From NCBI RefSeq assembly GCF_018252635.1, contig NZ_JAGTXM010000001.1, positions 682,122-746,121 on the forward strand: a stretch of 64,000 nt of DNA, in the 5' to 3' direction. Shown piece by piece: positions 17,491 through 26,740 of this stretch. The position numbers were made by a program, and so were the translations under genes. The stretch's first letter is position 1. Every line of letters begins with the position of its first letter. The notes beneath the pieces are model-generated. The model ran no database searches, was not told where the DNA came from, and saw only the letters and a program-made list of their open reading frames with translations. The DNA comes from Citrobacter amalonaticus. GTDB lineage: Bacteria; Pseudomonadota; Gammaproteobacteria; Enterobacterales; Enterobacteriaceae.

Positions 17491-18908
17491 TGAACCAGTC
17501 ACTGTTTACCCAACCGCTGAACGTCATCAACGTGGGTATCGCGATGTTTAGCGACGATCTGAAAAAACAGCATGTCGAGGTGACACAACTCGACTGGACA
17601 CCGCCGGGCCAGGGCAACATGCAGGTAGTGAATGCGCTGGATAGCATTGCCGATTCGCCGCTGGCGGAGAAAATCGCCGCCGCGAACCAGCAGGCGCTGG
17701 AGCGGATTATCCAGTCGCATCCCGTGTTGATTGGTTTTGATCAGGCGATCAATGTCGTGCCGGGCATGACGCCGAAAACCATTCTCCACGCCGGCCCGCC
17801 GGTCAGTTGGGAAAAAATGTGCGGCGCGATGAAAGGCGCGGTTACCGGGGCGCTGGTGTTTGAAGGCCTGGCAAAAGATATCGATGAGGCGGCTGAACTG
17901 GCAGCCTCCGGTGAAATCACCTTCTCGCCGTGCCACGAGCATGACTGCGTCGGTTCGATGGCTGGGGTAACGTCTGCATCGATGTTTATGCACATCGTCG
18001 AAAACAAAACCTACGGCAACGTCGCTTACACCAACATGAGCGAGCAGATGGCGAAGATCCTACGCATGGGCGCTAACGACCAGAGCGTGATCGACCGGCT
18101 GAACTGGATGCGTGACGTGCAGGGCCCTATGCTGCGCGATGCGATGAAGATTATCGGTGAAATTGACCTGCGTCTCATGCTGGCCCAGGCGCTGCATATG
18201 GGCGATGAGTGCCACAACCGCAACAACGCCGGCACCACGTTGCTGATTCAGGCGCTGACGCCGGGGATCATACAGGCCGGTTACCCGGTTGAACAACAGC
18301 GTGAAGTGTTCGACTTTGTCGCCAGCAGCGACTACTTCTCCGGCCCGACGTGGATGGCGCTGTGTAAGGCGGCGATGGACGCGGCGCATGGCATCGAATA
18401 CAGCACCGTGGTGACCACAATGGCGCGTAACGGCGTGGAGTTTGGTCTGCGGGTCAGCGGCCTGCCGGGGCAGTGGTTTACCGGTCCGGCACAGCAGGTG
18501 ATTGGCCCGATGTTCGCCGGGTACAAACCGGAAGACTCCGGTCTGGATATCGGCGACAGTGCGATTACCGAAACCTACGGCATCGGCGGGTTTGCGATGG
18601 CCACGGCACCGGCCATCGTGGCGCTGGTTGGCGGAACGGTGGAAGAGGCGATCGATTTTTCCCGTCAGATGCGTGAAATCACACTGGGCGAAAACCCGAA
18701 TGTGACCATTCCGCTGCTGGGCTTTATGGGCATACCGACGGCGATTGACATCACTCGCGTCGGCAGCAGCGGCATTCTACCGGTGATCAATACCGCGATT
18801 GCGCATAAAGATGCAGGGATCGGCATGATTGGCGCAGGGATTGTCCACCCGCCGTTTGCCTGCTTCGAAAAAGCGATCCTGAGCTGGTGTGAACGCTATG
18901 GCGCGTAA
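17490..18908 (+). CDS. DUF1116 protein (YlbE/AllG-like)
   Basis: 472-aa cytosolic protein of the DUF1116 family, homologous to E. coli YlbE (AllG, 419 aa), a subunit of the FdrA-YlbE-YlbF carbamoyltransferase. Conserved blocks include GFDQAINVVPGMTPKTILHA, SPCHEHDCVGSMAGV, ALHMGDECHNRNNAG and GIGMIGAGIVHPPF. Start and upstream stop share bases (TGATG), so it is coupled to the FdrA-like gene. The downstream gap of 87 bases contains a GC hairpin before the carbamate kinase gene. Confidence 0.88.
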   Translation: MNQSLFTQPLNVINVGIAMFSDDLKKQHVEVTQLDWTPPGQGNMQVVNALDSIADSPLAEKIAAANQQALERIIQSHPVLIGFDQAINVVPGMTPKTILHAGPPVSWEKMCGAMKGAVTGALVFEGLAKDIDEAAELAASGEITFSPCHEHDCVGSMAGVTSASMFMHIVENKTYGNVAYTNMSEQMAKILRMGANDQSVIDRLNWMRDVQGPMLRDAMKIIGEIDLRLMLAQALHMGDECHNRNNAGTTLLIQALTPGIIQAGYPVEQQREVFDFVASSDYFSGPTWMALCKAAMDAAHGIEYSTVVTTMARNGVEFGLRVSGLPGQWFTGPAQQVIGPMFAGYKPEDSGLDIGDSAITETYGIGGFAMATAPAIVALVGGTVEEAIDFSRQMREITLGENPNVTIPLLGFMGIPTAIDITRVGSSGILPVINTAIAHKDAGIGMIGAGIVHPPFACFEKAILSWCERYGA

Positions 18909-18917
18909 CCGCTCACT

Positions 18918-18946
18918 CCCCGGCGCTTCCTGAGCCGGGGGGCTTT
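18918..18946 (+). terminator. GC hairpin between DUF1116 and carbamate kinase genes
   Basis: CCCCGGC (18918-18924) pairs with GCCGGGG (18934-18940) around a nine-base loop, followed by GGCTTTCTC. The T-run is weak. It may act as an attenuator that lowers expression of the last two genes rather than a full terminator. Confidence 0.5.
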
Positions 18947-18995
18947 CTCAAAACACACCATAACCACATCACATTCTGTACCGGAAACCAACACG

Positions 18996-19946
18996 ATGAA
19001 AGAACTTGTGGTCGTTGCCATTGGTGGCAACAGCATTATCAAAGATAACGCCAGCCAGTCGGTTGAACATCAGGCCGAGGCGGTGAAAGCCGTCGCCGAT
19101 ACCGTACTGGAGATGCTGGCGTCGGACTACAATATTGTGCTGACCCACGGCAACGGCCCGCAGGTTGGGCTGGATTTGCGTCGTGCGGAGATAGCCCATG
19201 AGCGCGAAGGGCTGCCGTTGACGCCGCTGGCAAACTGTGTCGCTGATACTCAGGGTGGGATTGGCTATCTGATCCAGCAGGCGTTGAATAACCGACTGGC
19301 GAAACGTGGCGAGCAGAAAGCCGTCACTGTTGTCACTCAGGTTGAGGTGGATAAGAACGATCCCGGATTTACGCATCCCACCAAACCTATCGGCGCGTTC
19401 TTTAGCGAAGCCCAGCGTGATGAATTACAGCGGGCCAACCCCGGCTGGCAATTTGTGGAAGATTCCGGACGTGGCTACCGTCGGGTTGTCGCGTCACCTG
19501 AACCGAAGCGCATTGTTGAAGCCCAGGCCATTAAAGCATTGACCCAGAAAGGCTTTGTGGTTATCGGTGCGGGTGGTGGCGGGATCCCGGTGGTGCGCGG
19601 TGAGCAGGGCGATTATCAGAGCGTCGATGCGGTTATCGATAAAGATCTCTCTACCGCGCTGCTGGCGCGAGAGATCCAGGCGGACATTCTGGTGATCACT
19701 ACCGGCGTGGAAAAGGTGTGCATTCACTTTGGCAAACCGGAACAGCAGGCGCTGGACTGGGTCGACATCCCCACGATGACCCGTTACATGCAGGAAGGCC
19801 ACTTCCCGCCGGGCAGTATGCTGCCAAAAATTGTCGCCAGCCTGGCGTTTCTCCAGCACGGCGGTAAACGCGTCATCATCACCACGCCTGAGTGCTTGCC
19901 TGCTGCGATTCGCGGCGAGACGGGCACCCATATCGTCCATTCATAA
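18996..19946 (+). CDS. Carbamate kinase (ArcC/YbcF-like, AllK role)
   Basis: 316 aa amino-acid-kinase-fold enzyme that transfers phosphate from carbamoyl phosphate to ADP, giving ATP, CO2 and NH3. Family motifs: VVAIGGNSII, VLTHGNGPQVG, DPGFTHPTKPIG, FVVIGAGGGGIPVV, VDAVIDKDLS and the C-terminal PGSMLPKIVA. In E. coli the equivalent gene ybcF (allK) follows fdrA-ylbE-ylbF. Its presence makes this an energy-yielding route in which a carbamoyl group ends as ATP. It is followed 12 bases later by the amidohydrolase gene, indicating cotranscription. Confidence 0.93.
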   Translation: MKELVVVAIGGNSIIKDNASQSVEHQAEAVKAVADTVLEMLASDYNIVLTHGNGPQVGLDLRRAEIAHEREGLPLTPLANCVADTQGGIGYLIQQALNNRLAKRGEQKAVTVVTQVEVDKNDPGFTHPTKPIGAFFSEAQRDELQRANPGWQFVEDSGRGYRRVVASPEPKRIVEAQAIKALTQKGFVVIGAGGGGIPVVRGEQGDYQSVDAVIDKDLSTALLAREIQADILVITTGVEKVCIHFGKPEQQALDWVDIPTMTRYMQEGHFPPGSMLPKIVASLAFLQHGGKRVIITTPECLPAAIRGETGTHIVHS

Positions 19947-19958
19947 CAGGAAGCAACG

Positions 19959-21341
19959 ATGAAGCAAAATAAAAGCCGACGTGAGTTTCTGAGTCAGAGC
20001 GGGAAGATGGTTACCGCCGCCGCCCTATTGAGTGCTGGTGCGCCCGTTGCGTACGCGGCAACCTCGGATACAACAACCTGTGACGTCAAGGGCACCATGA
20101 AGATTAACGACACCCATTACTACCTCGATAATGTCCTGCTTGAGACGGGTTTTGACTATGAGGGGCAGGTGGCGGTTCACACGCGTACAGCGCTGCAAAC
20201 CGTAGAAATTCAGAACGGCAAAATCGTCGCGTTACGTGATAACAAAAGCCACCCGGATGCCACACTGCCGCATTACGATGCGGGCGGCAAGCTGATGTTG
20301 CCAGCCACGCGCGACATGCACATACACCTCGACAAAACGTTCTACGGCGGACCGTGGCGTTCGCTGAATCGTCCGGCAGGCACCACCATCCAGGACATGA
20401 TCACACTTGAGCAAAAGCTGTTGCCAGAACTGCAACCTTACACTCAGGACCATGCCGAAAAACTGATCGACCTTCTGCAGTCGAAAGGGACCACCATAGC
20501 GCGCAGCCACTGTAATATTGAACCGGTGTCCGGTTTGAAAAACCTGGAGAATCTCCAGGCGGTGCTGGCACGGCGTAAAGCGGGCTTCGACTGTGAAATC
20601 GTGGCGTTTCCGCAGCACGGTCTGCTGCTGTCGAAAGCGGAACCGCTGATGCGTGAAGCGATGCAGGCTGGCGCGCACTATGTCGGCGGGCTGGATCCGA
20701 CAAACGTTGACGGCGCGATGGAAAAATCTCTCGACACCATGTTCCAGATTGCCCTTGATTATGACAAAGGCGTGGATATTCACCTGCACGAAACCAGTCC
20801 GGCGGGCGTGGCAGCGGTGAAGTATATGGTTGAAACGGTTGAGAAAACGCCGCAACTGAAGGGCAAGCTGACCATCAGCCATGCCTTCGCGCTGGCGACA
20901 ATGAACGAACAGCAGGTAGATGAGATCGCCGCCCGTATGGCTGCGCAGCAGGTGACCATTGCGTCGACGGTTCCGATTGGCACCTTACATATGCCGCTAA
21001 AACAGTTACGCGATAAAGGCGTAACGGTGATAACCGGTACCGACAGCGTGATCGACCACTGGTCGCCTTACGGTCTGGGCGACATGCTGGAGAAGGCGAA
21101 CCTTTATGCGCAACTCTATATCCGTCCTAATGAACAAAGCCTTTCCCGCGCGCTGTTCCTCGCGACAGGTAATGTGCTGCCGCTGAACGAGAAAGGAGAG
21201 CGTGTCTGGCCGAAAGCGCAGGATGACGCCAGCTTTGTGTTGGTGGACGCCAGTTGTTCTGCTGAGGCGGTCGCACGTATTTCACCACGATCCGCCACGT
21301 TCCATAAGGGGCAACTGGTGTGGGGACGCGTTTCATCCTGA
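19959..21341 (+). CDS. Tat-exported cytosine-deaminase-like amidohydrolase
   Basis: 460-aa metallo-dependent hydrolase. The N-terminus carries a twin-arginine signal (SRREFLSQSGK, hydrophobic stretch, APVAYA), so it is predicted to act in the periplasm, unlike cytosolic CodA. Metal and catalytic residues of the cytosine deaminase group can be placed: H121 and H123 (MHIHLDKTF), H275 with E278 (DIHLHETS), H308 (ISHAF) and D362 (TGTDSVIDH). It is the last gene of the operon, 12 bases after carbamate kinase. Hydrolysis of a cyclic amide or ureide to a carbamoylated acid is the likely step; the substrate is not identifiable. Confidence 0.85.
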   Translation: MKQNKSRREFLSQSGKMVTAAALLSAGAPVAYAATSDTTTCDVKGTMKINDTHYYLDNVLLETGFDYEGQVAVHTRTALQTVEIQNGKIVALRDNKSHPDATLPHYDAGGKLMLPATRDMHIHLDKTFYGGPWRSLNRPAGTTIQDMITLEQKLLPELQPYTQDHAEKLIDLLQSKGTTIARSHCNIEPVSGLKNLENLQAVLARRKAGFDCEIVAFPQHGLLLSKAEPLMREAMQAGAHYVGGLDPTNVDGAMEKSLDTMFQIALDYDKGVDIHLHETSPAGVAAVKYMVETVEKTPQLKGKLTISHAFALATMNEQQVDEIAARMAAQQVTIASTVPIGTLHMPLKQLRDKGVTVITGTDSVIDHWSPYGLGDMLEKANLYAQLYIRPNEQSLSRALFLATGNVLPLNEKGERVWPKAQDDASFVLVDASCSAEAVARISPRSATFHKGQLVWGRVSS

Positions 21342-21346
21342 ACGCG

Positions 21347-21372
21347 GTCTGCTGGCCTACGCTACGGCAGAC
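21347..21372. terminator. Hairpin between convergent amidohydrolase and fimbrial chaperone genes
   Basis: GTCTGC (21347-21352) and GCAGAC (21367-21372) can pair across a 14-base loop that includes the chaperone stop codon. It lies between convergent genes but lacks a T-run, so this is a weak call. Confidence 0.3.
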
Positions 21373-22087
21373 GTAATACGGCTTTTTCATATTGCCAGAG
21401 GGTGCCGTGATCGTTGATCGCTTCATAGTGAACCGATGAACACGATGCTCCACGTCCCTGGAGCGGGACCGACACGGAGGCAAGCGGCGCAACCATGACG
21501 CCGCTTGCACTGCCGGACTCACAGCGTATCCCGGCCAGCGTGATATGCCACGGGGTGGGGTTGGTTATCTGTAACTGCTTTTGCGGTTCGACATACGATA
21601 CGCGTAGCTTCTCTGCATCGCTTTCCTTAAGCGCACCGACACCCTTCGGACGAATGAACAGCTTCATGCGGATGCGTAACGGCAGTACCACTTTCTGTGT
21701 CACCTGCGCATCGGTCTGCGTCATGGGGGGGATCTGATACACGTTCAGCCAGTACAGCGCTTCGCGATCGCGCGGTAAAGCTGAGGTGTCGGTCAGTTGC
21801 AGCGTAATGCTGCGCAGCTCGCCGGGCTGCATTTTAAATACCGGCGGCAGCGCGATGACGGGCGTCGTCTCCTCGTTGGGCTGGCTTGCGGGGTTGCCTG
21901 TATCGGTCCAGATCTGAACCAGGGCTGGCTGTTGCGGAGAGTTGATCAGCGCCAGCGAAGCGCTTTTGTCACCGGCATTAAAAATTACCCGGGTCACTTC
22001 GCTATTTACCACCGCGTGAGCGGAGAACGGCAGAGCCTTCAGCAGCACCGCGCTACTGAAAGCTAACCACCACCTGAAGTTGTGCAT
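21362..22087 (-). CDS. Second periplasmic chaperone of fimbrial operon 2
   Basis: 241-aa PapD-family chaperone with a signal peptide (ends SAHA). Mature VVNSEVTRVIFNAGDKSAS carries the invariant Arg, and ALPRDREALYWLNVYQIPP is the family signature; RIRMKLFIRPKG carries the subunit-anchoring Lys. The ATG at 22087 (AGGAT upstream) lies inside the adhesin gene, overlapping it by 35 bases. A second chaperone at the distal end of a chaperone-usher operon usually serves the tip adhesin or a minor subunit. The gene differs clearly from the first chaperone of this operon. Confidence 0.9.
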   Translation of the reverse strand: MHNFRWWLAFSSAVLLKALPFSAHAVVNSEVTRVIFNAGDKSASLALINSPQQPALVQIWTDTGNPASQPNEETTPVIALPPVFKMQPGELRSITLQLTDTSALPRDREALYWLNVYQIPPMTQTDAQVTQKVVLPLRIRMKLFIRPKGVGALKESDAEKLRVSYVEPQKQLQITNPTPWHITLAGIRCESGSASGVMVAPLASVSVPLQGRGASCSSVHYEAINDHGTLWQYEKAVLRLP

Positions 22088-23393
22088 AAACCGATCCTGC
22101 TGTAATGGCTTCGCCGGGAATGGCTTCCAGCGAAGCGGTGAATTCACCGTTGTAAAATTCGGTCGACCCGCTTGTTGAGGTTTTACTGGTTAAATCGGCA
22201 TAACCGTACCATCCTCCGGCGTTGCCTGTGGCGGTTGACGTCAGGTTTGGCAGAAGGTTGATGGCGCTACCGCCCAGTTTCTCGCTGTAGATGCGAATGC
22301 CCACACCGGACGCCACGCCGCTGGCACCATAATGATTATCGAGTAGCCAGGTCCAGGCCCCTGACCCGGTTTTGAGCCCTAACTGGTTCGCCGCATTCGC
22401 CGCCGTCTGGTTATTCACCAGAAAACCCATCGCGACGTTCGCTTTGCTGGTTGTTGAGACCGCAGTGCTGGAAATCGCGCCGGTTTCGCATTCGACGGTA
22501 ATGTTAAAGGGCGTCCGCGCCGTACCGCCACCGCTCAGTTCACCGACGCTAATCGGCGGCAGGCGGACGATGGCAGGATAGTCGTCGATCCGACAGGCCG
22601 CGCCGCGCACAAAGTAGGTCTGGTTGGTGAGTGCCCAGCCGCCGGGCCACTGCATGGCACCCCAGCCGTCGTAGTGGGTTCTGCTGTCAGCGCCGTCAAA
22701 CAGTCCGGAGCTCATCCCTCCGCCGTGAAAGGCGATATAACCCGCTGGCCCCGCGTAGGCATAACCATAGCGATTTGAACTACTCACCCCTTTCGATGCG
22801 TCATCAACGCGAAAAAGCTCAATGAAAATGTCGCTGAAGGCGCTGCCCGGGATGTAAATGTAGGTTCCATCATTGAACATCTCGCTTTCAGGGATGAGGC
22901 GTGTTTGCCAGTAGCGTGAATAGTATTGCCCGGTTTTCAGGTTGGTCAGTCTGAGCGCCACGTTTTTGACGTAGGTGTAGTAAGCGCCTTCAATCCCTGC
23001 AACCGCTTCTCTGCCGCCCCAGGCATCATCACCGTTGGTGGCGTAATACTCATACACCTTGCCGATTTCAGCGACGTCACAGCGGAAATAGATCTGATTG
23101 GCGTTGACGCCCTGGGTGCGGCCGTTAGGGACAAAACTGGCCGTTGAGCTGGCGAGCAGCGTGCCTTCGCTTTGAAAACCCGTGCCGCTGCTTAAAGTAA
23201 TGGCGCCGGGTAATCCCAGCTTGCCCCTCACTTCGCTATCGCCAACCCCACCCCAACTGGCGCCGATGTAGCCAGCATCTTTCGCCGCCTGAGACAGATC
23301 GTTGGCAGAGGTTACCCTTTTACAGGCAGACCATGCCGGCTGTGTCAGTACGACACCGACCAACAGCAGCGGAAGAAAAGAGGATAATTTCAT
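22053..23393 (-). CDS. Two-domain fimbrial tip adhesin of operon 2
   Basis: 446 aa with signal peptide (ends AWSA), an N-terminal region of about 250 residues that lacks pilin features and should be the receptor-binding lectin domain, then a C-terminal pilin domain beginning near LPPISVGELSGGGTARTPF and ending in the donor-strand motif VYAQLQVVVSFQ. This size and two-domain plan are those of tip adhesins such as FimH, MrkD or LpfD-type proteins, though longer than most. Cysteines are few and include one at the mature N-terminus. The receptor cannot be predicted. Confidence 0.82.
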   Translation of the reverse strand: MKLSSFLPLLLVGVVLTQPAWSACKRVTSANDLSQAAKDAGYIGASWGGVGDSEVRGKLGLPGAITLSSGTGFQSEGTLLASSTASFVPNGRTQGVNANQIYFRCDVAEIGKVYEYYATNGDDAWGGREAVAGIEGAYYTYVKNVALRLTNLKTGQYYSRYWQTRLIPESEMFNDGTYIYIPGSAFSDIFIELFRVDDASKGVSSSNRYGYAYAGPAGYIAFHGGGMSSGLFDGADSRTHYDGWGAMQWPGGWALTNQTYFVRGAACRIDDYPAIVRLPPISVGELSGGGTARTPFNITVECETGAISSTAVSTTSKANVAMGFLVNNQTAANAANQLGLKTGSGAWTWLLDNHYGASGVASGVGIRIYSEKLGGSAINLLPNLTSTATGNAGGWYGYADLTSKTSTSGSTEFYNGEFTASLEAIPGEAITAGSVYAQLQVVVSFQ

Positions 23394-23399
23394 AAGCCA

Positions 23400-25955
23400 T
23401 CACTCCTGGCGGCAAGGTAGCGTAAGTTGATACAGCGGCGTGTCGCGCGTCGTTGGTAATTGATACCAGATCTGGCATTGTCGGGCGGCGTTCTTACCCC
23501 ACTTAACGAACAGCACCCCGGACTGTGCGGCGATTCGGGCGTAGATTTGCCCGCCCTGGCCCATGATGCCCACGGCTTCGCCATCGCTGTCCATGACGTC
23601 CGCGCCCATCGGTGGCTGACTGCCGTCAGGCAGGGTGGTGTTGATCAATGTTGCTTTACCGTGCGTGGTCTTGAACGTTACGCGGGAAATTGCGCCGGCA
23701 TAGGGGACCAGCCGCTTGCTGCCGCCCTGAAGTTCGACGTCATCGGCCATATTCTGGCTGTCGAGGCTAATGGTGTTATAACGATAGGGCGTTAACGACG
23801 GGAGGATCGCATAGCCGAAACGGTCCACCGTCGCGCCCTGACCGTTACGAATCTCGGCACCGCGTGCACCGGGGGCTTCCACCAGTGCGAAGGTGTCGCT
23901 GGTATACGGGCCGGCAGTCATCCCACCGCGATGGGCGACCAGCGTACCGGACATCCCCAGCCCATACTGCTGATAGCTTTCGCCCCGGGAGGCCCAGGCG
24001 CGGAAGGCGCCTACAGAGGTGCGGTGTTCAAGATTACCGCCCCAGGTTGTGCTGTCGCCGCTGTCGTTATTGTGTTCGATGCCGCTGTAGAGCGCCCACG
24101 ACGTGGTACTTTTTTCACCTGTCGTCCCGCTCATCCCGACCGTTGCCGTCCGACTGTCGCGGCTGCGGTTCATGTCCATGTTGATTTGCGAGCGACTGGA
24201 GCCAAAGTCGAACGGAATTGAGATCCCCAGCGACACGGTGTTTTCCGTGTATTTTCGCTGGTTCTCGTTATTAAAATCACGATCGTTAACGCTGCTGAAG
24301 TAGCGGTTGGAATAGGTACTCCGCTGGCGCGCGGCGCTGATATTGAAGTTGATATCACGCCAGCTATTGCTATAACCGAGCTGCAACTGGGTGATACGCG
24401 AGGCGTTGTTATAGTAATCCGAGGTGCTGCCGGTAAAGCTCAGCATGCCCCAGTCGCCCATCGGCTGGCTGAGGGTTGCCGAGAAGTTGTTCCGCTGATT
24501 GAGGGTGTCAGAGTAATAGATCGTGCCGTTTTTCTCCTGGCGACGTACGCCGAGTACGTCCTGCAAATCACGATAGCCGCTGGTGGAATAGCGATAGGCC
24601 GCGAGGACCAGGTTGGTTCCGGTGGTGAAGGTTTTACTGTAGCTTGCTTCGACGCGCCAGCCTTGTTGTTTTTCGTTATTTTCCACACGAGCGCTGGAAA
24701 AGACCGTGTTCAAACCGAATGCCCCGACGGAGGTTGCCAACACGCCGCCTGCGAGGAAAGCCTGATAGTTATCCGCCAGTCGCGAACCCATGTTGGCCGT
24801 CAGTGCGTTGCTCATCCCACGCTGCAACACGCCTTCAACAAATTTATTCTCCACGCTGTAATATTGACGAACGTAGCCCATCGCCAGTTCGTAATTCCAG
24901 TTACCGGGACGAATCGAGTCCGGTACGGCGGAATAGGGGACGGTGAAGCGCGAAACCTGTCCGTTTGCTTCAACGACATCCACAGTCAGATCGCCCTGAC
25001 CGCGGGTGTTATACAGATCGTTAATGACAAAGGCGCCGGGCGCAACGGTCGTTTCGTAAATGACTTTTCCCTGCTGGCGCACAACAACATGGGCCGTTGT
25101 GGTGGCAACACCGCGCACTTCTGGGGCATAACCTCGTTTGCCCTGTGGCCACATGCGTTGGTCAGTGCTGAGCTTGACGCCATTGAATGACAGATTGCCA
25201 AACAGACTGCTGTTGGTGTAGTTGTCACCGAAGGCAATGATGCTATCCAGTTGCGGCAACGGCCGCTGTACCGAGGTGGCTACCGCATTGTATTTATAGT
25301 GTCCCCCCGTCTGATTGTCATCGGCGTAGCGCAGGTTGCCCTGATGGCGAACCTGCCACAGGCCAAGATTGAGTCCGCCGTTAACGTTGCTCCACAGATA
25401 GTCATAGCGCAGATGGCTGTCCGTATTTTCGGTGTGGTAAAAGTTGGTATTGTGGCGCAGAAACAGTGCGGTTTCCCCGGCATCCCATTCGGATACCGGA
25501 ATGAAGCCTCTTGGCGAGTGCAAGAGTTCGGCCTGAGGAACCACCAGATTCAGGCGTAACGCGCTTAAATCCACTTCCCAATTGATTTTCTGTCCCAGGC
25601 TATCGATTGGCAGACAGGCCTTGGGAGAGGGATTTTGCCGGGTACGAATGGCGCTGGCGGTAATCAGTTCCGGTGTCAGACAGGGCTGAATCCGCGCATT
25701 ATCGCCTTCCGGTTTGACCAGCGTGACAGACGCCTGATGGCGAATCAACTGGTTGTTGAGATAGACGTCGAGCATATAGTCGCCCGTTGAAAGCGCATCA
25801 TCCCGCTGATTAAAGCGATCGAGATCCAGTGACTTACCAAAATCAGAACCCTGCAAAAGCGCCGGGTCAAAGTAATACTCCGCACACGCCGCCACGGGGA
25901 TGAACGCCAGGCCGACCAGAGGTGCGACGACGGGTTTACAGAGGATAGTCGGCAC
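23400..25955 (-). CDS. Outer-membrane fimbrial usher of operon 2
   Basis: 851-aa complete usher: signal peptide, N-terminal chaperone-binding domain (YYFDPALLQGSDFGKSLDLD), a barrel, a plug region (VTTTAHV...GAFVINDLYNTRGQGDL) and C-terminal domains ending with the conserved cysteine pair (RQCQIWYQL and LTLPCRQE). It shares the family plan with FimD at the left edge but is clearly diverged, so it is a separate system. Its start overlaps the upstream chaperone stop by 20 bases and its stop is seven bases from the adhesin start, so the genes are translationally linked. Confidence 0.95.
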   Translation of the reverse strand: MPTILCKPVVAPLVGLAFIPVAACAEYYFDPALLQGSDFGKSLDLDRFNQRDDALSTGDYMLDVYLNNQLIRHQASVTLVKPEGDNARIQPCLTPELITASAIRTRQNPSPKACLPIDSLGQKINWEVDLSALRLNLVVPQAELLHSPRGFIPVSEWDAGETALFLRHNTNFYHTENTDSHLRYDYLWSNVNGGLNLGLWQVRHQGNLRYADDNQTGGHYKYNAVATSVQRPLPQLDSIIAFGDNYTNSSLFGNLSFNGVKLSTDQRMWPQGKRGYAPEVRGVATTTAHVVVRQQGKVIYETTVAPGAFVINDLYNTRGQGDLTVDVVEANGQVSRFTVPYSAVPDSIRPGNWNYELAMGYVRQYYSVENKFVEGVLQRGMSNALTANMGSRLADNYQAFLAGGVLATSVGAFGLNTVFSSARVENNEKQQGWRVEASYSKTFTTGTNLVLAAYRYSTSGYRDLQDVLGVRRQEKNGTIYYSDTLNQRNNFSATLSQPMGDWGMLSFTGSTSDYYNNASRITQLQLGYSNSWRDINFNISAARQRSTYSNRYFSSVNDRDFNNENQRKYTENTVSLGISIPFDFGSSRSQINMDMNRSRDSRTATVGMSGTTGEKSTTSWALYSGIEHNNDSGDSTTWGGNLEHRTSVGAFRAWASRGESYQQYGLGMSGTLVAHRGGMTAGPYTSDTFALVEAPGARGAEIRNGQGATVDRFGYAILPSLTPYRYNTISLDSQNMADDVELQGGSKRLVPYAGAISRVTFKTTHGKATLINTTLPDGSQPPMGADVMDSDGEAVGIMGQGGQIYARIAAQSGVLFVKWGKNAARQCQIWYQLPTTRDTPLYQLTLPCRQE

Positions 25956-26688
25956 TGATGCGTGCTCCCTGATCGTTGATCAAGGTTATGCGTACGCGCT
26001 GCGCGTCAGCGGTTCGCGGAAAGTGAAACGTTTCGCTGGCAAAAGGCGAAATCATGTCATTTTTGGGGTGCTGGATGTGCGATGAACCGTCGGGTCGCAG
26101 GGCCGCGACCGTGACGAAATATGGCTGATTGTTTTTAATACTTATTGTTAGTTCTTTATTTCCGCTAATCCGTTTGACCTGTAAATTTTCCAGCATTTTT
26201 TGCGGATCGCCAACCAACCCCGCCGGGCGATAAAAAAGTTTAACCCGATTGCGTAACATAATCAGCAGACTGTTTTGTTTTTCGGTTTGGCTTGCTGACT
26301 GCCCGGCATTGGTCGGGGGGATCTGCATGAAATTAAAATAGACCAGCGACTCCCGGTCCTGCGGTAATTCTTTTCCCTGAGTGTAAACAATACGAATGAT
26401 TTGTCCTTCGCCAGACTGAATACGAAATGCCGGCGGTGTGGCAATAAACGGAACTTGCGCAGATTTTTCCGGGCCATCGGCCATATTACCGTTATCGAAC
26501 CAGCTCTGGACAACATAAGGAATAGCATCTTTATTTTTCAGATGCACATCAGTCGATTTCGCCGCGCCATTATAAATGATGCGCGTTCCTGTCATCGTAA
26601 TACTGGCATTGACGTGGCTACAGCACGTGGCTAAAAAAAGATACAGGCAGCCTGAAATAAACGTGCGATGACGAGGAGAGATTCGCAT
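25936..26688 (-). CDS. First periplasmic chaperone of fimbrial operon 2
   Basis: 250-aa PapD-like chaperone. The signal peptide ends HVNA, then ASITMTGTRIIYNGAAKSTD; the signature ELPQDRESLVYFNFMQIPP and the anchoring NRVKLFYRPAGLVG are present. I start at the ATG at 26688 with AGGGAA upstream; the frame is open further upstream into the pilin gene but that part is not chaperone-like. Lies between pilin and usher genes as in most operons of this class. Confidence 0.93.
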   Translation of the reverse strand: MRISPRHRTFISGCLYLFLATCCSHVNASITMTGTRIIYNGAAKSTDVHLKNKDAIPYVVQSWFDNGNMADGPEKSAQVPFIATPPAFRIQSGEGQIIRIVYTQGKELPQDRESLVYFNFMQIPPTNAGQSASQTEKQNSLLIMLRNRVKLFYRPAGLVGDPQKMLENLQVKRISGNKELTISIKNNQPYFVTVAALRPDGSSHIQHPKNDMISPFASETFHFPRTADAQRVRITLINDQGARISADYPL

Positions 26689-26740
26689 GGTATTTTCCCT
26701 GAATATAGATGGCGGGAGTACATTCCCGCCAGAACAACTT

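Noticed and set aside
19959-21341. Calling the Tat amidohydrolase a true cytosine deaminase (codA)
   Set aside because: Catalytic residues align but the Tat signal, operon context and low overall similarity argue for another substrate; only the family is assigned.
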